The notes under the pieces were generated by a model. That model saw nothing but the letters and a program-made list of their open reading frames with translations, was not told the DNA's origin and searched no databases. A program made the position numbers and the translations under genes. DNA of 64,000 nt from Paenibacillus sp. 453mf (GTDB lineage: Bacteria; Bacillota; Bacilli; Paenibacillales; Paenibacillaceae), in NCBI RefSeq assembly GCF_900116105.1, contig NZ_FPAC01000001.1, positions 2,669,135 to 2,733,134 on the forward strand, read 5' to 3'. This document shows, one piece after another, positions 11,233-20,450 of the stretch; position 1 is the first letter of the stretch; each line of letters starts with the position of its first letter.

Positions 11233-11967
11233 ATGACGCATCTGACGAAGCAGGAATGGAACAGCTTGAAGAAACAGCTTCTTGAGCAGCAACACGATAT
11301 CGAGCAGCGCGAAAAGGAATCCGACCATTACGGGCTCAGCGGCTCAACACGATACGAAGCCGGAGAGTTGACTACTTTTGATAATCATCCAGGTGATGTT
11401 GCAACCGAAATGTATGAACGCGAAAAAGATATTTCTCTAAATGAACACGATGAATTTATGCTTGAACGAATCAAGAGCGCGCTGAATCATATGGAAGAAG
11501 GCGATTACGGAAATTGTGCAGTATGCAGTAAGCCCATTCCTTATGAACGCTTAAATGCGGTACCGTATACCATTTACTGCAGAGAGCATGCTCCTGAAAC
11601 CTCGGTATCGGAGGATCGTCCGATTGAGGAGGAATTTCTGAGTCCACCATTCGGAAGAACAAGCCTTGATGAAAAGGATACCCAGAATGGATTCGATGGT
11701 GAAGATACCTGGCAGATTCTTGAGAACTACGGAAATTCCAACACTCCCGCACTTCAGGAAGGCAACAATAACGATGATTACGATGCCATGTACATGGAGG
11801 CTGCCGAGGAGATTGATGGCTGTGTTGAAGCATATGAGAGCTTTCTCGCAACCGATATTTACGGGCAGAATGTATCCGTTGTACGCAACAAGCAGTACAG
11901 AAGGTATCTGGAGAATCATGAGGGCATGAGCATTCTGGAACCAGATGTTATCGAAGATGATTTATAG
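11233..11967 (+). CDS. TraR/DksA-type zinc-finger protein, YteA-like
   Basis: Plus-strand gene divergent from lspA. The N-terminal half is charged and helical (residues 1-85); a DksA-type finger follows at about residues 95-120, with CAVC, then YCREH 17 residues on, so the fourth ligand is His in place of Cys. The acidic C-terminal half (about 130-244) is poorly conserved in character. The arrangement resembles the YteA family of spore formers. AAAGGAG lies about 9 nt before the ATG. Role: presumably modulates RNA polymerase or is a sporulation protein; function not established from sequence. Confidence 0.85.
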   Translation: MTHLTKQEWNSLKKQLLEQQHDIEQREKESDHYGLSGSTRYEAGELTTFDNHPGDVATEMYEREKDISLNEHDEFMLERIKSALNHMEEGDYGNCAVCSKPIPYERLNAVPYTIYCREHAPETSVSEDRPIEEEFLSPPFGRTSLDEKDTQNGFDGEDTWQILENYGNSNTPALQEGNNNDDYDAMYMEAAEEIDGCVEAYESFLATDIYGQNVSVVRNKQYRRYLENHEGMSILEPDVIEDDL

Positions 11968-12008
11968 AATATAGATCTAAAGTAAATTCATTCTAACGAT
12001 TGGGTTCT

Positions 12009-12365
12009 CTAATAAGTATCCAATTCTAATTGTCTCTGTACAATGCGAACAATATCGGCAATGTAATCACCGACAATCGGCAAATTCAGTGCACCAAGCA
12101 GCTGAAGAACATAGACGATCGTCGCAGCAAAAAAGGTGAATCCGATCGCAATCCCAACTCCTCTTGCTGTACCGGATAACAAATTAAGCCAGATCAGTCG
12201 AAAAGGCTTATGCAGCAGTCTTGTATAATCTGCAATCCTTGATTTCTCCAGATCGAGAGCAAGCTTCTGGAGAACACCATGCATCTCATCCATCTGTTCA
12301 TCCATTTGCTTCACTTCTGCGGAGTAATGCTGACGAATGCGTGATCTTCGCCGAATATTGTTCAT
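12009..12365 (-). CDS. DUF5665-type membrane protein
   Basis: 118 residues: a basic, coiled N-terminal part (residues 1-55) and two hydrophobic segments around 63-92 separated by a short polar stretch. The layout fits the DUF5665 family of Firmicutes, whose function is unknown to me. It lies downstream of ileS and converges with the YteA-like gene 41 nt away. The ribosome site is weak (AATGAGG about 12 nt upstream). Confidence 0.75.
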   Translation of the reverse strand: MNNIRRRSRIRQHYSAEVKQMDEQMDEMHGVLQKLALDLEKSRIADYTRLLHKPFRLIWLNLLSGTARGVGIAIGFTFFAATIVYVLQLLGALNLPIVGDYIADIVRIVQRQLELDTY

Positions 12366-12409
12366 AAAGTAAAAGGCCTCATTCCTTCAATTTTCTCAGA
12401 AATATGAAA

Positions 12410-12452
12410 CGAGCCGTTAGACGAGGGAGTACACCTCGGCATTATCGGCTCG
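12410..12452 (-). terminator. Hairpin after ileS
   Basis: CGAGCCG/CGGCTCG outer arms (12410-12416 and 12446-12452) enclose a CGAGG/CCTCG inner stem. On the minus strand only GTTTC follows the stem, so the T-run is poor and termination efficiency is doubtful; read-through into the DUF5665 gene is possible. Confidence 0.45.
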
Positions 12453-12524
12453 CTTTCACATGTAATTCTTTGCTATTATGTCCGCTTTACCTGTATTTTA
12501 GCCGGCAAAGCTTCCTTATTTTTT

Positions 12525-15500
12525 CTAGTGAATCTTAACGCCAATCGTTCTGGAACCGGCTTCGACCTGTTCCATATCCTCCGATGCACCAAATGCCAAA
12601 TCTGTAACCAATACGTTCTCTCGAAGGACCGATTCAAAAGCCTCGATAGCTGCTCTCAGCTCACTATCGACATCCAGAGTCAGGTTTACGCGCTTCTCAA
12701 TCGGAAGATCAAGCTTCTTGCGAGTGTCCTGTACTGCACGGACCACCTCACGAACCAGCCCTTCCTGTTCAAGCTCAGGCGTAATTTCCGTGTTCAGCGC
12801 AACGGTCAATCCATAGCCGGAAGCTGCCGCAAAGCCTTCTTTTGCTTTTTTCTCAATCAACAGCTCTTCGCTTGTTACTTCAAGCTCAGCTCCGTCCGGC
12901 GATACGATATTGAACTGGCCTGCTTCAACAACAGAGCGGGTATCTTCTGCACTCATCGCTTTAAAATGATTTTGCAGGAAGCCTACATTCTTGCCGTATT
13001 TCTTACCTGCAACTTTCAGATTAAGTTTAAGTGTAAAGTCTACAAATCCGCTATCGCTCGTCTCAACCTCAATACTCTTGACGTTGATCTCATCCTTGAT
13101 GATCTCTTCATAGCCAGGGAGATCAAAGTCATGGCTCAGCGATACAATTAGGGCTGATAACGGCTGACGGGTCTTGATGCCGGTCTCGTTACGGACATTC
13201 CGTGCAAGCTCAACAATGTTGCGTGCCGTTTCCATATCCTGCTCCAGCTTCTCATCAATCAGCGATTCGTCTGCTACTGGATAATCGGTCAGATGCACGC
13301 TTCCTTTTCCTCCAAGATTACCGTAGACGTCTTCGGACAGCATCGGTGTAAATGGAGCCATCAGCTTAGACAGCGTCAAGAGGACCTCAGTCAGTGTGCC
13401 ATAAGCTGCAAGCTTATCCTCGGTCAAGCCGCTGCCCCAGAACCGATCGCGGGAACGGCGGATATACCAGTTACTCAATTCATCGACAAATACTTCTATC
13501 GCTTTGGCCGCATTCAGGAAGTCATTCACCTGAAGTCCTTTGCTTACTTTTGCAATAAGTGAGTTCAGACGCGACAGCACCCAGCGATCCAGTTTATTCT
13601 CCGAACCTTGGAATGGATGATTCTCTGGATCATATCCATCAATGTCAGCGTATAGCGCAAGGAATGCATGTGTATTGACAATCGTGTCAATCACCTTGGA
13701 TTTCGCTTCTCCGACGATGCCCTTGGAGAAACGCTTGCTGTTCCATGGAGCACTGTCTGCAAGGAGAGCCCATCGGAATGCATCCGTACCATACTCTTCA
13801 ATGATTTCCCAAGGATCAATCACATTTCCTTTGGATTTGGACATCTTCTGCCCGTTCTCATCCAAAATATGACCTGTTGCCATAACCGCCTTATAAGGCG
13901 CTTTTCCTGTAAACAGGGTAGAAACAGCCAGCAAGCTGTAGAACCAGCCGCGTGTCTGATCAATTCCTTCACAGATCATATCCGCAGGATATTGCTGTTC
14001 AAAGGTCTCTTTGTTCTCAAATGGATAGTGGTGCTGTGCATACGGCATTGATCCGCTGTCAAACCACACATCAATCACTTCTGAAGTGCGTTCCATAACA
14101 CCACTCTCACAGTGTGTACAACGTACCTTCACTTCATCAACATAAGGCTTATGCAGCTCAAGCTCCGGGCTTACTTCAGAAACCGCATGCTTACGCAGCT
14201 CTTCGTGGCTGTGAGGAGCGAACTGCCCTCCACAATCCTGACACACCCACACGTTAAGCGGAGTACCCCAGTAACGGTTACGACTGATATTCCAATCCAC
14301 CAAATCTTCAAGGAACTTACCAAAACGTCCTTCACGAACGTGTCCTGGGTACCAATCCACCGTATTATTGTTAGCGATCAGTTGATCCTTCACTGCCGTC
14401 GTTTCAATAAACCAGCTGTCCATGGCATAGTACAGGAGTGGAGATTTGCAGCGCCAGCAGAATGGATAGCTGTGCTCAATTTTTTCTTTGCTGTACAGCA
14501 GTCCCTGCTCGGACAGATGCTTCACAATATCCAGATCGCAATCTTTAACAAACCGTCCTGCAAAATCGGTAACTTCCTCCGTATACTTCCCTTCCGAATT
14601 CACGACACTGACAAAGCTGATTCCATTCTCACGGCAAGTCTTGTAGTCATCCTCACCATGTGCCGGAGCCATATGAACAATCCCTGTACCGCTTGCATCC
14701 GTAACAAAGCTTGCCCCGACCACGATATTGGCTTTTTCGGCTGCAATGTAGTTAAACGGCGGAGTATAAGTTAAGCCGACAAGCTCGGAACCCTGCAAGC
14801 TGGACAATACCTCGTAGTCACCCTTCATCACTTTCTCGACGAGATTTTTGGCAACAATATAGATTCCGTCTTCCTGCTTAACACGTGCGTATTCCATCTC
14901 CGGGTTAACAGCCAGCGCAACGTGAGATGGGAGTGTCCAAGGGGTAGTTGTCCAAGCCAGGATGTACTCATCACGATCATGAAGCTTGAATTTCGCTGTT
15001 GCACTAAGGTCCTTCACATCCTCATAACCTTGCGCTACTTCGTGAGAGCTGAGTGTCGTTTGGCAGCAAGGGCAGTAAGGGCTTACCCGATGACCCCGAT
15101 AGAGCAGGCCTTTGTCATGAATCGTAGCCAGAATGTTCCAGACACTTTCGATATATGTGTTATCCAGCGTTACATAAGGATGATCCAGATCCGTCCAGTA
15201 GCCGATTGCTTCCGTTAGCTCACGCCATTTATGCTCGTATTCGAATACACTCGCTTTACATTTCTTAATGAATGCTTCCACACCATAATTCTCAATTTCT
15301 TGTTTGCCGCTGATGCCCAGCTGCTTCTCGACACCAAGTTCAACCGGAAGACCATGCGTATCCCAGCCCGCCTTGCGGACAACCCGGTATCCGTTCATCG
15401 TCTGATAGCGACCGACAAAGTCCTTAATTACACGGCCCAGCACGTGGCCAATATGTGGCGCCCCATTCGCTGTAGGTGGTCCCTCGTAGAAGACATAATT

Positions 15501-15614
15501 AGGTCTGCCTTCACGATTCTCAATTGATTTCTTGAATGTATCCTCCGCTTGCCATTTTCCCAGGATTCGCTGCTCACGAGCGCGAGCCTTCTCCTTGATG
15601 TCAACTCGTTTCAT
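12525..15614 (-). CDS. ileS: Isoleucyl-tRNA synthetase
   Basis: Class I aminoacyl-tRNA synthetase charging tRNA-Ile, with CP1 editing domain. HIGH signature seen as GAPHIGHV near residue 55, KMSKS-type motif as KMSKSKGN near 595; zinc-type Cys clusters (CPCC, CWRC, CTHC). At 1029 residues it resembles the longer IleS type rather than the roughly 920-residue Bacillus form. Expression is governed by the Ile T-box upstream. Confidence 0.97.
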   Translation of the reverse strand: MKRVDIKEKARAREQRILGKWQAEDTFKKSIENREGRPNYVFYEGPPTANGAPHIGHVLGRVIKDFVGRYQTMNGYRVVRKAGWDTHGLPVELGVEKQLGISGKQEIENYGVEAFIKKCKASVFEYEHKWRELTEAIGYWTDLDHPYVTLDNTYIESVWNILATIHDKGLLYRGHRVSPYCPCCQTTLSSHEVAQGYEDVKDLSATAKFKLHDRDEYILAWTTTPWTLPSHVALAVNPEMEYARVKQEDGIYIVAKNLVEKVMKGDYEVLSSLQGSELVGLTYTPPFNYIAAEKANIVVGASFVTDASGTGIVHMAPAHGEDDYKTCRENGISFVSVVNSEGKYTEEVTDFAGRFVKDCDLDIVKHLSEQGLLYSKEKIEHSYPFCWRCKSPLLYYAMDSWFIETTAVKDQLIANNNTVDWYPGHVREGRFGKFLEDLVDWNISRNRYWGTPLNVWVCQDCGGQFAPHSHEELRKHAVSEVSPELELHKPYVDEVKVRCTHCESGVMERTSEVIDVWFDSGSMPYAQHHYPFENKETFEQQYPADMICEGIDQTRGWFYSLLAVSTLFTGKAPYKAVMATGHILDENGQKMSKSKGNVIDPWEIIEEYGTDAFRWALLADSAPWNSKRFSKGIVGEAKSKVIDTIVNTHAFLALYADIDGYDPENHPFQGSENKLDRWVLSRLNSLIAKVSKGLQVNDFLNAAKAIEVFVDELSNWYIRRSRDRFWGSGLTEDKLAAYGTLTEVLLTLSKLMAPFTPMLSEDVYGNLGGKGSVHLTDYPVADESLIDEKLEQDMETARNIVELARNVRNETGIKTRQPLSALIVSLSHDFDLPGYEEIIKDEINVKSIEVETSDSGFVDFTLKLNLKVAGKKYGKNVGFLQNHFKAMSAEDTRSVVEAGQFNIVSPDGAELEVTSEELLIEKKAKEGFAAASGYGLTVALNTEITPELEQEGLVREVVRAVQDTRKKLDLPIEKRVNLTLDVDSELRAAIEAFESVLRENVLVTDLAFGASEDMEQVEAGSRTIGVKIH

Positions 15615-15670
15615 CCATCTCTTCCTTTCATCAGTTACCTATCGTGTTGATTTTGCTCCAAGAAAAAATA

Positions 15671-15699
15671 AAAAAGCCTCGCCCCTAATAAGGGACGAG
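15671..15699 (-). terminator. T-box attenuator terminator
   Basis: Eight-bp stem with one G-U, TTATTA loop and trailing T-rich tract on the minus strand; competing partner of the T-box antiterminator. Confidence 0.9.
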
Positions 15700-15980
15700 A
15701 CTGTTCTCGCGTTACCACCCTAGTTCCGCAATTTGTCTTACGTGTGACAAATAAACGGCGCTCTAATCCTTATGTGACTACCATAAGGAGCCGATATAAC
15801 GTTCGGCATACGGTTCGGCTTAATTGCAGCTGCTATAGCATGCTTTCGGCTTCACTTCTCCGGGATGATATTCAGCCATGTTCCGTTTCATTGGCTCGCA
15901 CCCACCGCCAACTCTCTGTAAACGAATGCTCATGAGCTTACTGGTTCCCATCATCAAACCTTTATTATGAATTACATATA
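15671..15980 (-). promoter_or_regulatory. T-box leader (isoleucine) controlling ileS
   Basis: A tRNA-sensing leader. The T-box sequence GGAACTAGGGTGGTAACGCG (minus, about 15708-15727) is canonical; the stem I motif AGAGAGTTGG and the GGTGNGAGCC element precede it. The specifier loop GAATATCATC gives an ATC (Ile) codon at 15867-15869 followed by the usual purine. A terminator, CTCGTCCC/GGGGCGAG (15678-15699) with a T-run, ends the leader. Uncharged tRNA-Ile should stabilise the antiterminator. Confidence 0.95.
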
Positions 15981-15986
15981 ACAATA

Positions 15987-16015
15987 TTTATAGCCTCTTT
16001 ACAGCAAAAAGTCAA
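15987..16015 (-). promoter_or_regulatory. SigA-type promoter of the ileS T-box leader
   Basis: TTGACT (16010-16015), 17-bp spacer, TATAAA (15987-15992). The start near 15980 gives a leader of about 365 nt. Confidence 0.85.
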
Positions 16016-16040
16016 CCTGACAGATGACCCGTTGTTTATG

Positions 16041-16550
16041 TTAGTAAATTTCCTTCATTTCGCGTTCGCGCTCACGAACCTCCTGCTCCCGGTTCTCAAG
16101 AGCTTCCCAGCCATCCACATTCAACAGCTCCAGCTGAGCTTCAACAAGAGTGCGGAAACGAGCACGGTAAATGGAAGCCTGCTTCTTCAGCTCCTCAACT
16201 TCAAGCGAAATTTTGCGCGACTTGGATAGAGCTTCGTTCACGATCCGGTCTGCATTCTTCTCTGCTTCCTTCACAATCAGCTGTGCTTCCTTCTTCGAAT
16301 TGTTCTTTACTTCATCAGCAGCTTCCTGCGCAACAATAATAGTCTTGCTGAGAGTTTCCTCAATATTTGCAAAATGATCCAGCTTCTCCTGCACGGACAG
16401 CAACTGTGTGCTAAGCTCCTTGTTCTCACGGATAACAGCCTCGTAGTCTTTGATTACTTGATCCAAAAACTCATTGACCTCATCCTCATCATAACCACGA
16501 ATACGGCGGGCAAATTCCTTATTATGTATGTCCAGCGGCGTTAGTGGCAT
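16041..16550 (-). CDS. divIVA: Cell-division/polarity protein DivIVA
   Basis: Coiled-coil protein that binds negatively curved membrane at septa and poles and positions division and sporulation factors. The N-terminal DivIVA signature is visible (MPLTPLDIHNKEFARRIRGY), followed by a long coiled coil to about residue 165. I start at the ATG 16550, spaced 7 nt from GGAGGT; the in-frame GTG at 16559 overlaps that site. 169 residues. Confidence 0.95.
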   Translation of the reverse strand: MPLTPLDIHNKEFARRIRGYDEDEVNEFLDQVIKDYEAVIRENKELSTQLLSVQEKLDHFANIEETLSKTIIVAQEAADEVKNNSKKEAQLIVKEAEKNADRIVNEALSKSRKISLEVEELKKQASIYRARFRTLVEAQLELLNVDGWEALENREQEVREREREMKEIY

Positions 16551-16686
16551 GCTGTCCACCTCCTATAGTATTAACCTCTTGATAAGAGAGGCATTAAACT
16601 TCATTTTATTTATCGGTCCAGTACATCATTTCATAAACTCTGACCTAAAGATTTCGACAAGAAAACATGAATTCCTGCATATATAT

Positions 16687-17469
16687 CTATACAAATTTAC
16701 CCACTTTCACACGAAACCGACCTTTTTTGGTCATTCCATCGGTTTCCATCACTTTAAAACGCCCCAAGCCTTGAACGGATACCACATCCCCTGCCTGCAG
16801 CATTTTGGATGGGTCCTCTGCCACCTTCCAGTTCACTTTGCAGCGTCCTGCCTTAATCGGGGTAAGTATCTTGCTCCGGCTCAGTCTGTATACATCACTT
16901 GCAATTCCGTCCAAACGCAAAGAAGCCACCGTCAGATCCATCATCTGGAGAGCTACATCACTCGTCCGCAGCTGATCTACCGGCAGTATGTCAGTAAATA
17001 CATTCATTCGATGCACCTGGTGAAGGTGAAGCGAGAAATAGTCTGCAATTTCCTTGGCAACAACCGTGTGGCATCCATCATCCAGAACATGAATGTCACC
17101 GAGCTTTCCCCGTTTGAGCCCAAGGCTTAGCAGTGCTCCCATATAATCCCCATGATCGAGCTGCAGAAATTTTTGATCCGCCGAAGTTATGCTCAGAACT
17201 GCAAGTCCCATATCCTGATCATCCAGATAAGCATAGTCAGGGGCAATCAGTGCTCTTTGACGCTCCGCATTTGCAGATCCGCCCTCCATACGCACTTGTA
17301 CATCCCCTCTACGATTCGCAAGCGTATCCAAAATATAGGCCTGGCGCGGGTCCAGAAAGTCCGTCAGTTTCATCTCATGATACTGTCCAGCATGTTCTAC
17401 CCACTCCCAGGCCTTATCTACAAAATCCCGTTCATCGGGGTGAAAATGTTCATAAATGTCTGTACGCAT
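16687..17469 (-). CDS. ylmH: S4-domain RNA-binding protein YlmH
   Basis: 260 residues with a C-terminal S4 domain (about 180-255, SKILTPIKAGRCKVNWKVAE) and an N-terminal region characteristic of YlmH. The family binds stalled 50S subunits and has been linked to ribosome-associated quality control and, in cocci, to division. It lies in the usual ylmG-ylmH-divIVA order. The ribosome site is weak (GGGTGATTATGAA). Confidence 0.9.
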   Translation of the reverse strand: MRTDIYEHFHPDERDFVDKAWEWVEHAGQYHEMKLTDFLDPRQAYILDTLANRRGDVQVRMEGGSANAERQRALIAPDYAYLDDQDMGLAVLSITSADQKFLQLDHGDYMGALLSLGLKRGKLGDIHVLDDGCHTVVAKEIADYFSLHLHQVHRMNVFTDILPVDQLRTSDVALQMMDLTVASLRLDGIASDVYRLSRSKILTPIKAGRCKVNWKVAEDPSKMLQAGDVVSVQGLGRFKVMETDGMTKKGRFRVKVGKFV

Positions 17470-17503
17470 TTCATAATCACCCTGTATATAATATTGAACT
17501 TGT

Positions 17504-17773
17504 CTAAGTGAAAATCCCTTCCAATATTGCGCTTAGTCCGGTCGCAGCATACCTCAAAGCAATGATGGCTATGATCGGTGAAATGTCGAGCATTCCGAAA
17601 ATAGGCGGTATGAATCTGCGGAAAGGAGCAAGATAAGGCTCTACAATCTTGCCTAATATTTCTCCAAACTTAGACTCTCTAGCATTAGGAAGCCAAGACA
17701 TCAGGATGTATATAATAATCATCCAGTAGTAAATGTTAACCAAGCTGTTAACCAACTGTAATACAATTTCCAA
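17504..17773 (-). CDS. ylmG: YggT-family membrane protein YlmG
   Basis: 89 residues with two transmembrane segments (about 5-25 and 62-84) and the YggT signature PYLAPFRRFIPP between. Begins with TTG at 17773; the AGGTGA upstream includes the sepF stop codon, so the two are coupled. Function in membrane organisation or division is suspected for the family, not proven. Confidence 0.9.
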   Translation of the reverse strand: MEIVLQLVNSLVNIYYWMIIIYILMSWLPNARESKFGEILGKIVEPYLAPFRRFIPPIFGMLDISPIIAIIALRYAATGLSAILEGIFT

Positions 17774-17780
17774 AAACCTG

Positions 17781-18248
17781 TCACCTCATTCTGTTGTAAT
17801 CTGCTTCGCTGTCGTGATCTGTAAGTATTTCCGCGATGGTTCCTTGTATTTCAACGGTGTCGGGTGTACAGAGAAAAATGTTTCCACCGATTTTGGAAAT
17901 GCCTCCGCCAAGTGCATAGACGGTACCGCTTAGAAAATCAATAATGCGAAGAGCCTGATCCTTTCGCACACGCTGCAAATTGACAACAACGGTCCGATGG
18001 GATTTAATATGATCGGCGATCTCCTGTGCTTCATCGTAACTACGCGGCTCGTACAGAACGACCTTTACATTTTTTTGGGAATGAATGCTTACCACATTAT
18101 TGCCCTTCTGGTTTCTACGTTTATCAAAGCTCGGCGTTTCAACTTCTTGTTCGGGCTCATCTACGCGTGAATTGACTTGCTCACGTTCTACAACCTCTTC
18201 TTCTTCTTGAAGACCGAAAAAATTCATAAATTTATTCACTACACTCAT
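17781..18248 (-). CDS. sepF: Cell-division protein SepF
   Basis: FtsZ-binding membrane-associated protein that bundles FtsZ and helps anchor the Z ring. An N-terminal amphipathic segment (MSVVNKFMNFFG) precedes a variable linker and the C-terminal SepF domain (about 65-150, with VVNLQRVRKDQALRIIDFLS). 155 residues. Gene order ylmE-sepF-ylmG is standard. Confidence 0.95.
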   Translation of the reverse strand: MSVVNKFMNFFGLQEEEEVVEREQVNSRVDEPEQEVETPSFDKRRNQKGNNVVSIHSQKNVKVVLYEPRSYDEAQEIADHIKSHRTVVVNLQRVRKDQALRIIDFLSGTVYALGGGISKIGGNIFLCTPDTVEIQGTIAEILTDHDSEADYNRMR

Positions 18249-18253
18249 CTCCT

Positions 18254-18943
18254 TTAGCCCTCCTCTTTACCTACGAGAACACTTCCCAGCCTCACCCAGG
18301 TTGCACCTTCCTGAATCGCTATCTCAAAATCATTGGACATCCCCATCGACAAATCGGTCAACGGTTCATGGGTCAAGGCTTGTCTATTCAAGTCGTCTCT
18401 AAGTTCACGAAGTCCGCGAAATACGGGACGCGTCCGTTCCGCTTCTTCTTCAAAGGGGGCCATTGTCATAAGTCCGGCGACTTGAATATGATTAAATTCA
18501 CGAATTTCTTTGAGTAGCGGAACGACTTGCTCTGGCTGAAGACCATATTTCGATTCTTCACCTGAGATATTAACCTGCAGCATACACTGTACCTTAAGGT
18601 CCAGCTGTGCCGCCTTCTTCTCGATCTCACGAGCGAGAGACAGTCTGTCTAATGAATGGATGTATGGAAATTTACCGATTACATCCTTAACTTTGTTCGT
18701 TTGCAAATGACCGATAAAATGCCATACACCCCGATGTCCGAGGGCTTTCCATTTCTCCTCGGCATTTTGCCATCGGTTCTCGCCAATATGTATCAGTCCG
18801 CTGCCAAGCACTTTCTCTGTCATTTCGACAGAGACATACTTGGTTACCGCGATTACATTGACACTATCTTTATTGCGGCCGCTTGCCTCGCAAGCAGCTT
18901 GGATGCGTTCATCCACATGCTGTATTCTCTCCTCCAGTGACAA
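18254..18943 (-). CDS. ylmE: YggS/PROSC-family PLP-binding protein YlmE
   Basis: Single-domain alanine-racemase-like barrel that binds PLP and helps vitamin B6 and amino-acid homeostasis. PLP lysine in VIAVTKYV (about residue 35); GENRWQNAEEK and WHFIGHLQTNK are hallmark motifs. 229 residues, starting with TTG at 18943 behind AGAGGTGACC. It follows pgeF after 6 nt. Confidence 0.94.
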   Translation of the reverse strand: MSLEERIQHVDERIQAACEASGRNKDSVNVIAVTKYVSVEMTEKVLGSGLIHIGENRWQNAEEKWKALGHRGVWHFIGHLQTNKVKDVIGKFPYIHSLDRLSLAREIEKKAAQLDLKVQCMLQVNISGEESKYGLQPEQVVPLLKEIREFNHIQVAGLMTMAPFEEEAERTRPVFRGLRELRDDLNRQALTHEPLTDLSMGMSNDFEIAIQEGATWVRLGSVLVGKEEG

Positions 18944-18949
18944 GGAGGG

Positions 18950-19819
18950 TCACCTCTCTTCCAATCCAATCCAGCTTGCCATTCTGCCTGTAATGCCACC
19001 TTCCTTACGATAACTGAAGAAAAGTTCAGGGTGGCAGCTTGTACACCATGATGTACATTCGATATGATCCGGCAATATTCCTGCTTTCATCATAATGTGT
19101 CGATTGACTTCTTTCAAGTCGAGCATGCATTTTCCTTCTGGTGCAGGCTGATGTGCCTTCCTGTATGCAGAATCTTCATATTCATCTTTACCCTGTTCAA
19201 GTTCGTACAAAACCTTCACACGGTCCATCACATAATCATCAACCTCATAGCAGCAGCTTCCAATCGATGGGCCAATCGCCGTCAGTATATCACTCCGCTT
19301 ACATCCATAATGCTCTTCCATCTGCTCAATCATACGTTCTGCAATCTTCTGAACCGTCCCCTTCCATCCGGCATGGGCCAAGCCAACCACTTCTTTGACC
19401 GGATCAAAGAAATACAGCGGAACACAATCCGCGTAAAATGAAGTCAGCAGCACACCGCGAACGTTCGTCAGTAATCCGTCTGTATCCTGGATCGCCGACT
19501 CGCGATCGAAGAAGCCCTTGCCTCGATCTGCTTCAGTTACAATGGCAATCTCGCTCTTATGTACTTGCTCGCCGCAAGTCCAAGCCTCTGGCGGTATTCC
19601 AATCTTCTCGGCAATGCGTCTGCGATTATTAATTACATCTTCAGGGTTGTCACCCACATGAAAAGCACAGTTGAGACTGCTGTATGGCGCATTTCCGACA
19701 CCTCCAGCCCGGCTTGTATATCCCGTCATAAGTCCCTTACTCCTCGAATAGGAAGTCCAGGGCTCTATTGCAAACAGCTTCGGTCCACTGTCATTATCAT
19801 TCAGCACAAAAGGTTCCAT
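18950..19819 (-). CDS. pgeF: Peptidoglycan editing factor, purine nucleosidase/laccase-fold protein
   Basis: YlmD/YfiH family metalloprotein (Pfam Cu-oxidase_4). The conserved metal-ligand motifs include GEQVHKSE, AHAGWKGT and IGPSIGSCCYEV, and the terminal C-x-SC-H pattern (WCTSCHPELFFSYR). In E. coli the homologue edits muropeptide precursors; others show purine nucleoside phosphorylase activity. 289 residues; GAGGTGATAC precedes the ATG. Confidence 0.93.
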   Translation of the reverse strand: MEPFVLNDNDSGPKLFAIEPWTSYSRSKGLMTGYTSRAGGVGNAPYSSLNCAFHVGDNPEDVINNRRRIAEKIGIPPEAWTCGEQVHKSEIAIVTEADRGKGFFDRESAIQDTDGLLTNVRGVLLTSFYADCVPLYFFDPVKEVVGLAHAGWKGTVQKIAERMIEQMEEHYGCKRSDILTAIGPSIGSCCYEVDDYVMDRVKVLYELEQGKDEYEDSAYRKAHQPAPEGKCMLDLKEVNRHIMMKAGILPDHIECTSWCTSCHPELFFSYRKEGGITGRMASWIGLEER

Positions 19820-19870
19820 GCTTGTGTATCACCTCGTTCTTCGTTAGAAACATCTATACACCAGTGTACC

Positions 19871-19905
19871 AAAAAAACATCCCTTAGTCTCTTTAGTGGA
19901 GACTA
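19871..19905 (-). terminator. Hairpin starting at the ylmC stop codon
   Basis: TAGTCTC/GAGACTA 7-bp stem (19885-19905) includes the ylmC TAG stop. A run of seven T follows after a 7-nt spacer, so it is an imperfect terminator. Confidence 0.5.
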
Positions 19906-20238
19906 GAAACCCTTTCGTTCTCCTTCACGCCGCTCAGTACGTTCGTTATATACATCCTCGGGCTTCGCTTCCTTCACTTCATCCATCTTCACTAGCACGA
20001 CATCCGAACCGATCTTGACGATATTGCGCCAAGGGATAATCAGATCTGCTCCTCCTCCGAACAACCCCATGAATCGGCTGTAGCTCGGTACAACAATGGC
20101 CTCAATGCGCCCTTGCCGAAGGTCCAGCTCAAGATCACTGATCTGACCCAGTCTTTTCCCATCCACAATATTAATGACATCCTTGGTTTGAAAATCCGAT
20201 ATTTTCATTGCTCTCACCGTCAGATCTCCTGAGCTCAT
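19903..20238 (-). CDS. ylmC: YlmC/YmxH-family PRC-barrel sporulation-associated protein
   Basis: 111 residues with a PRC-barrel (about 11-85, KISDFQTKDVINI, GKRLGQISDLELD) and a charged C-terminus. The family lies next to sigG in spore formers; molecular role unknown. I start at the ATG 20238, with GAGGAT about 6 nt upstream; an internal ATG ten codons later (20208) aligns better with shorter homologues. Confidence 0.88.
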   Translation of the reverse strand: MSSGDLTVRAMKISDFQTKDVINIVDGKRLGQISDLELDLRQGRIEAIVVPSYSRFMGLFGGGADLIIPWRNIVKIGSDVVLVKMDEVKEAKPEDVYNERTERREGERKGF

Positions 20239-20354
20239 CTTATCCTCACATCCCGCTCTTATGAATTGAATCCTTATATCAATATCAATATATGTTCTGA
20301 ACGCCCAAAATGTCCTTTTTTTTATGAGAGCTTGGTCACTCCGGACAATAATAA

Positions 20355-20393
20355 AACCTCTAGTTCCGCGCTGCTTACGCGAAAGTAGAGGTT
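20355..20393. terminator. Terminator downstream of sigG
   Basis: AACCTCTA/TAGAGGTT 8-bp outer stem with an inner CGCG pairing; T-rich sequence flanks both sides, best for the minus-strand sigG transcript. Confidence 0.65.
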
Positions 20394-20450
20394 ATTTTGA
20401 ATGATGATGCACCACTAACCATGTTTGAATCAAGATCTTATTTCTTCGGT

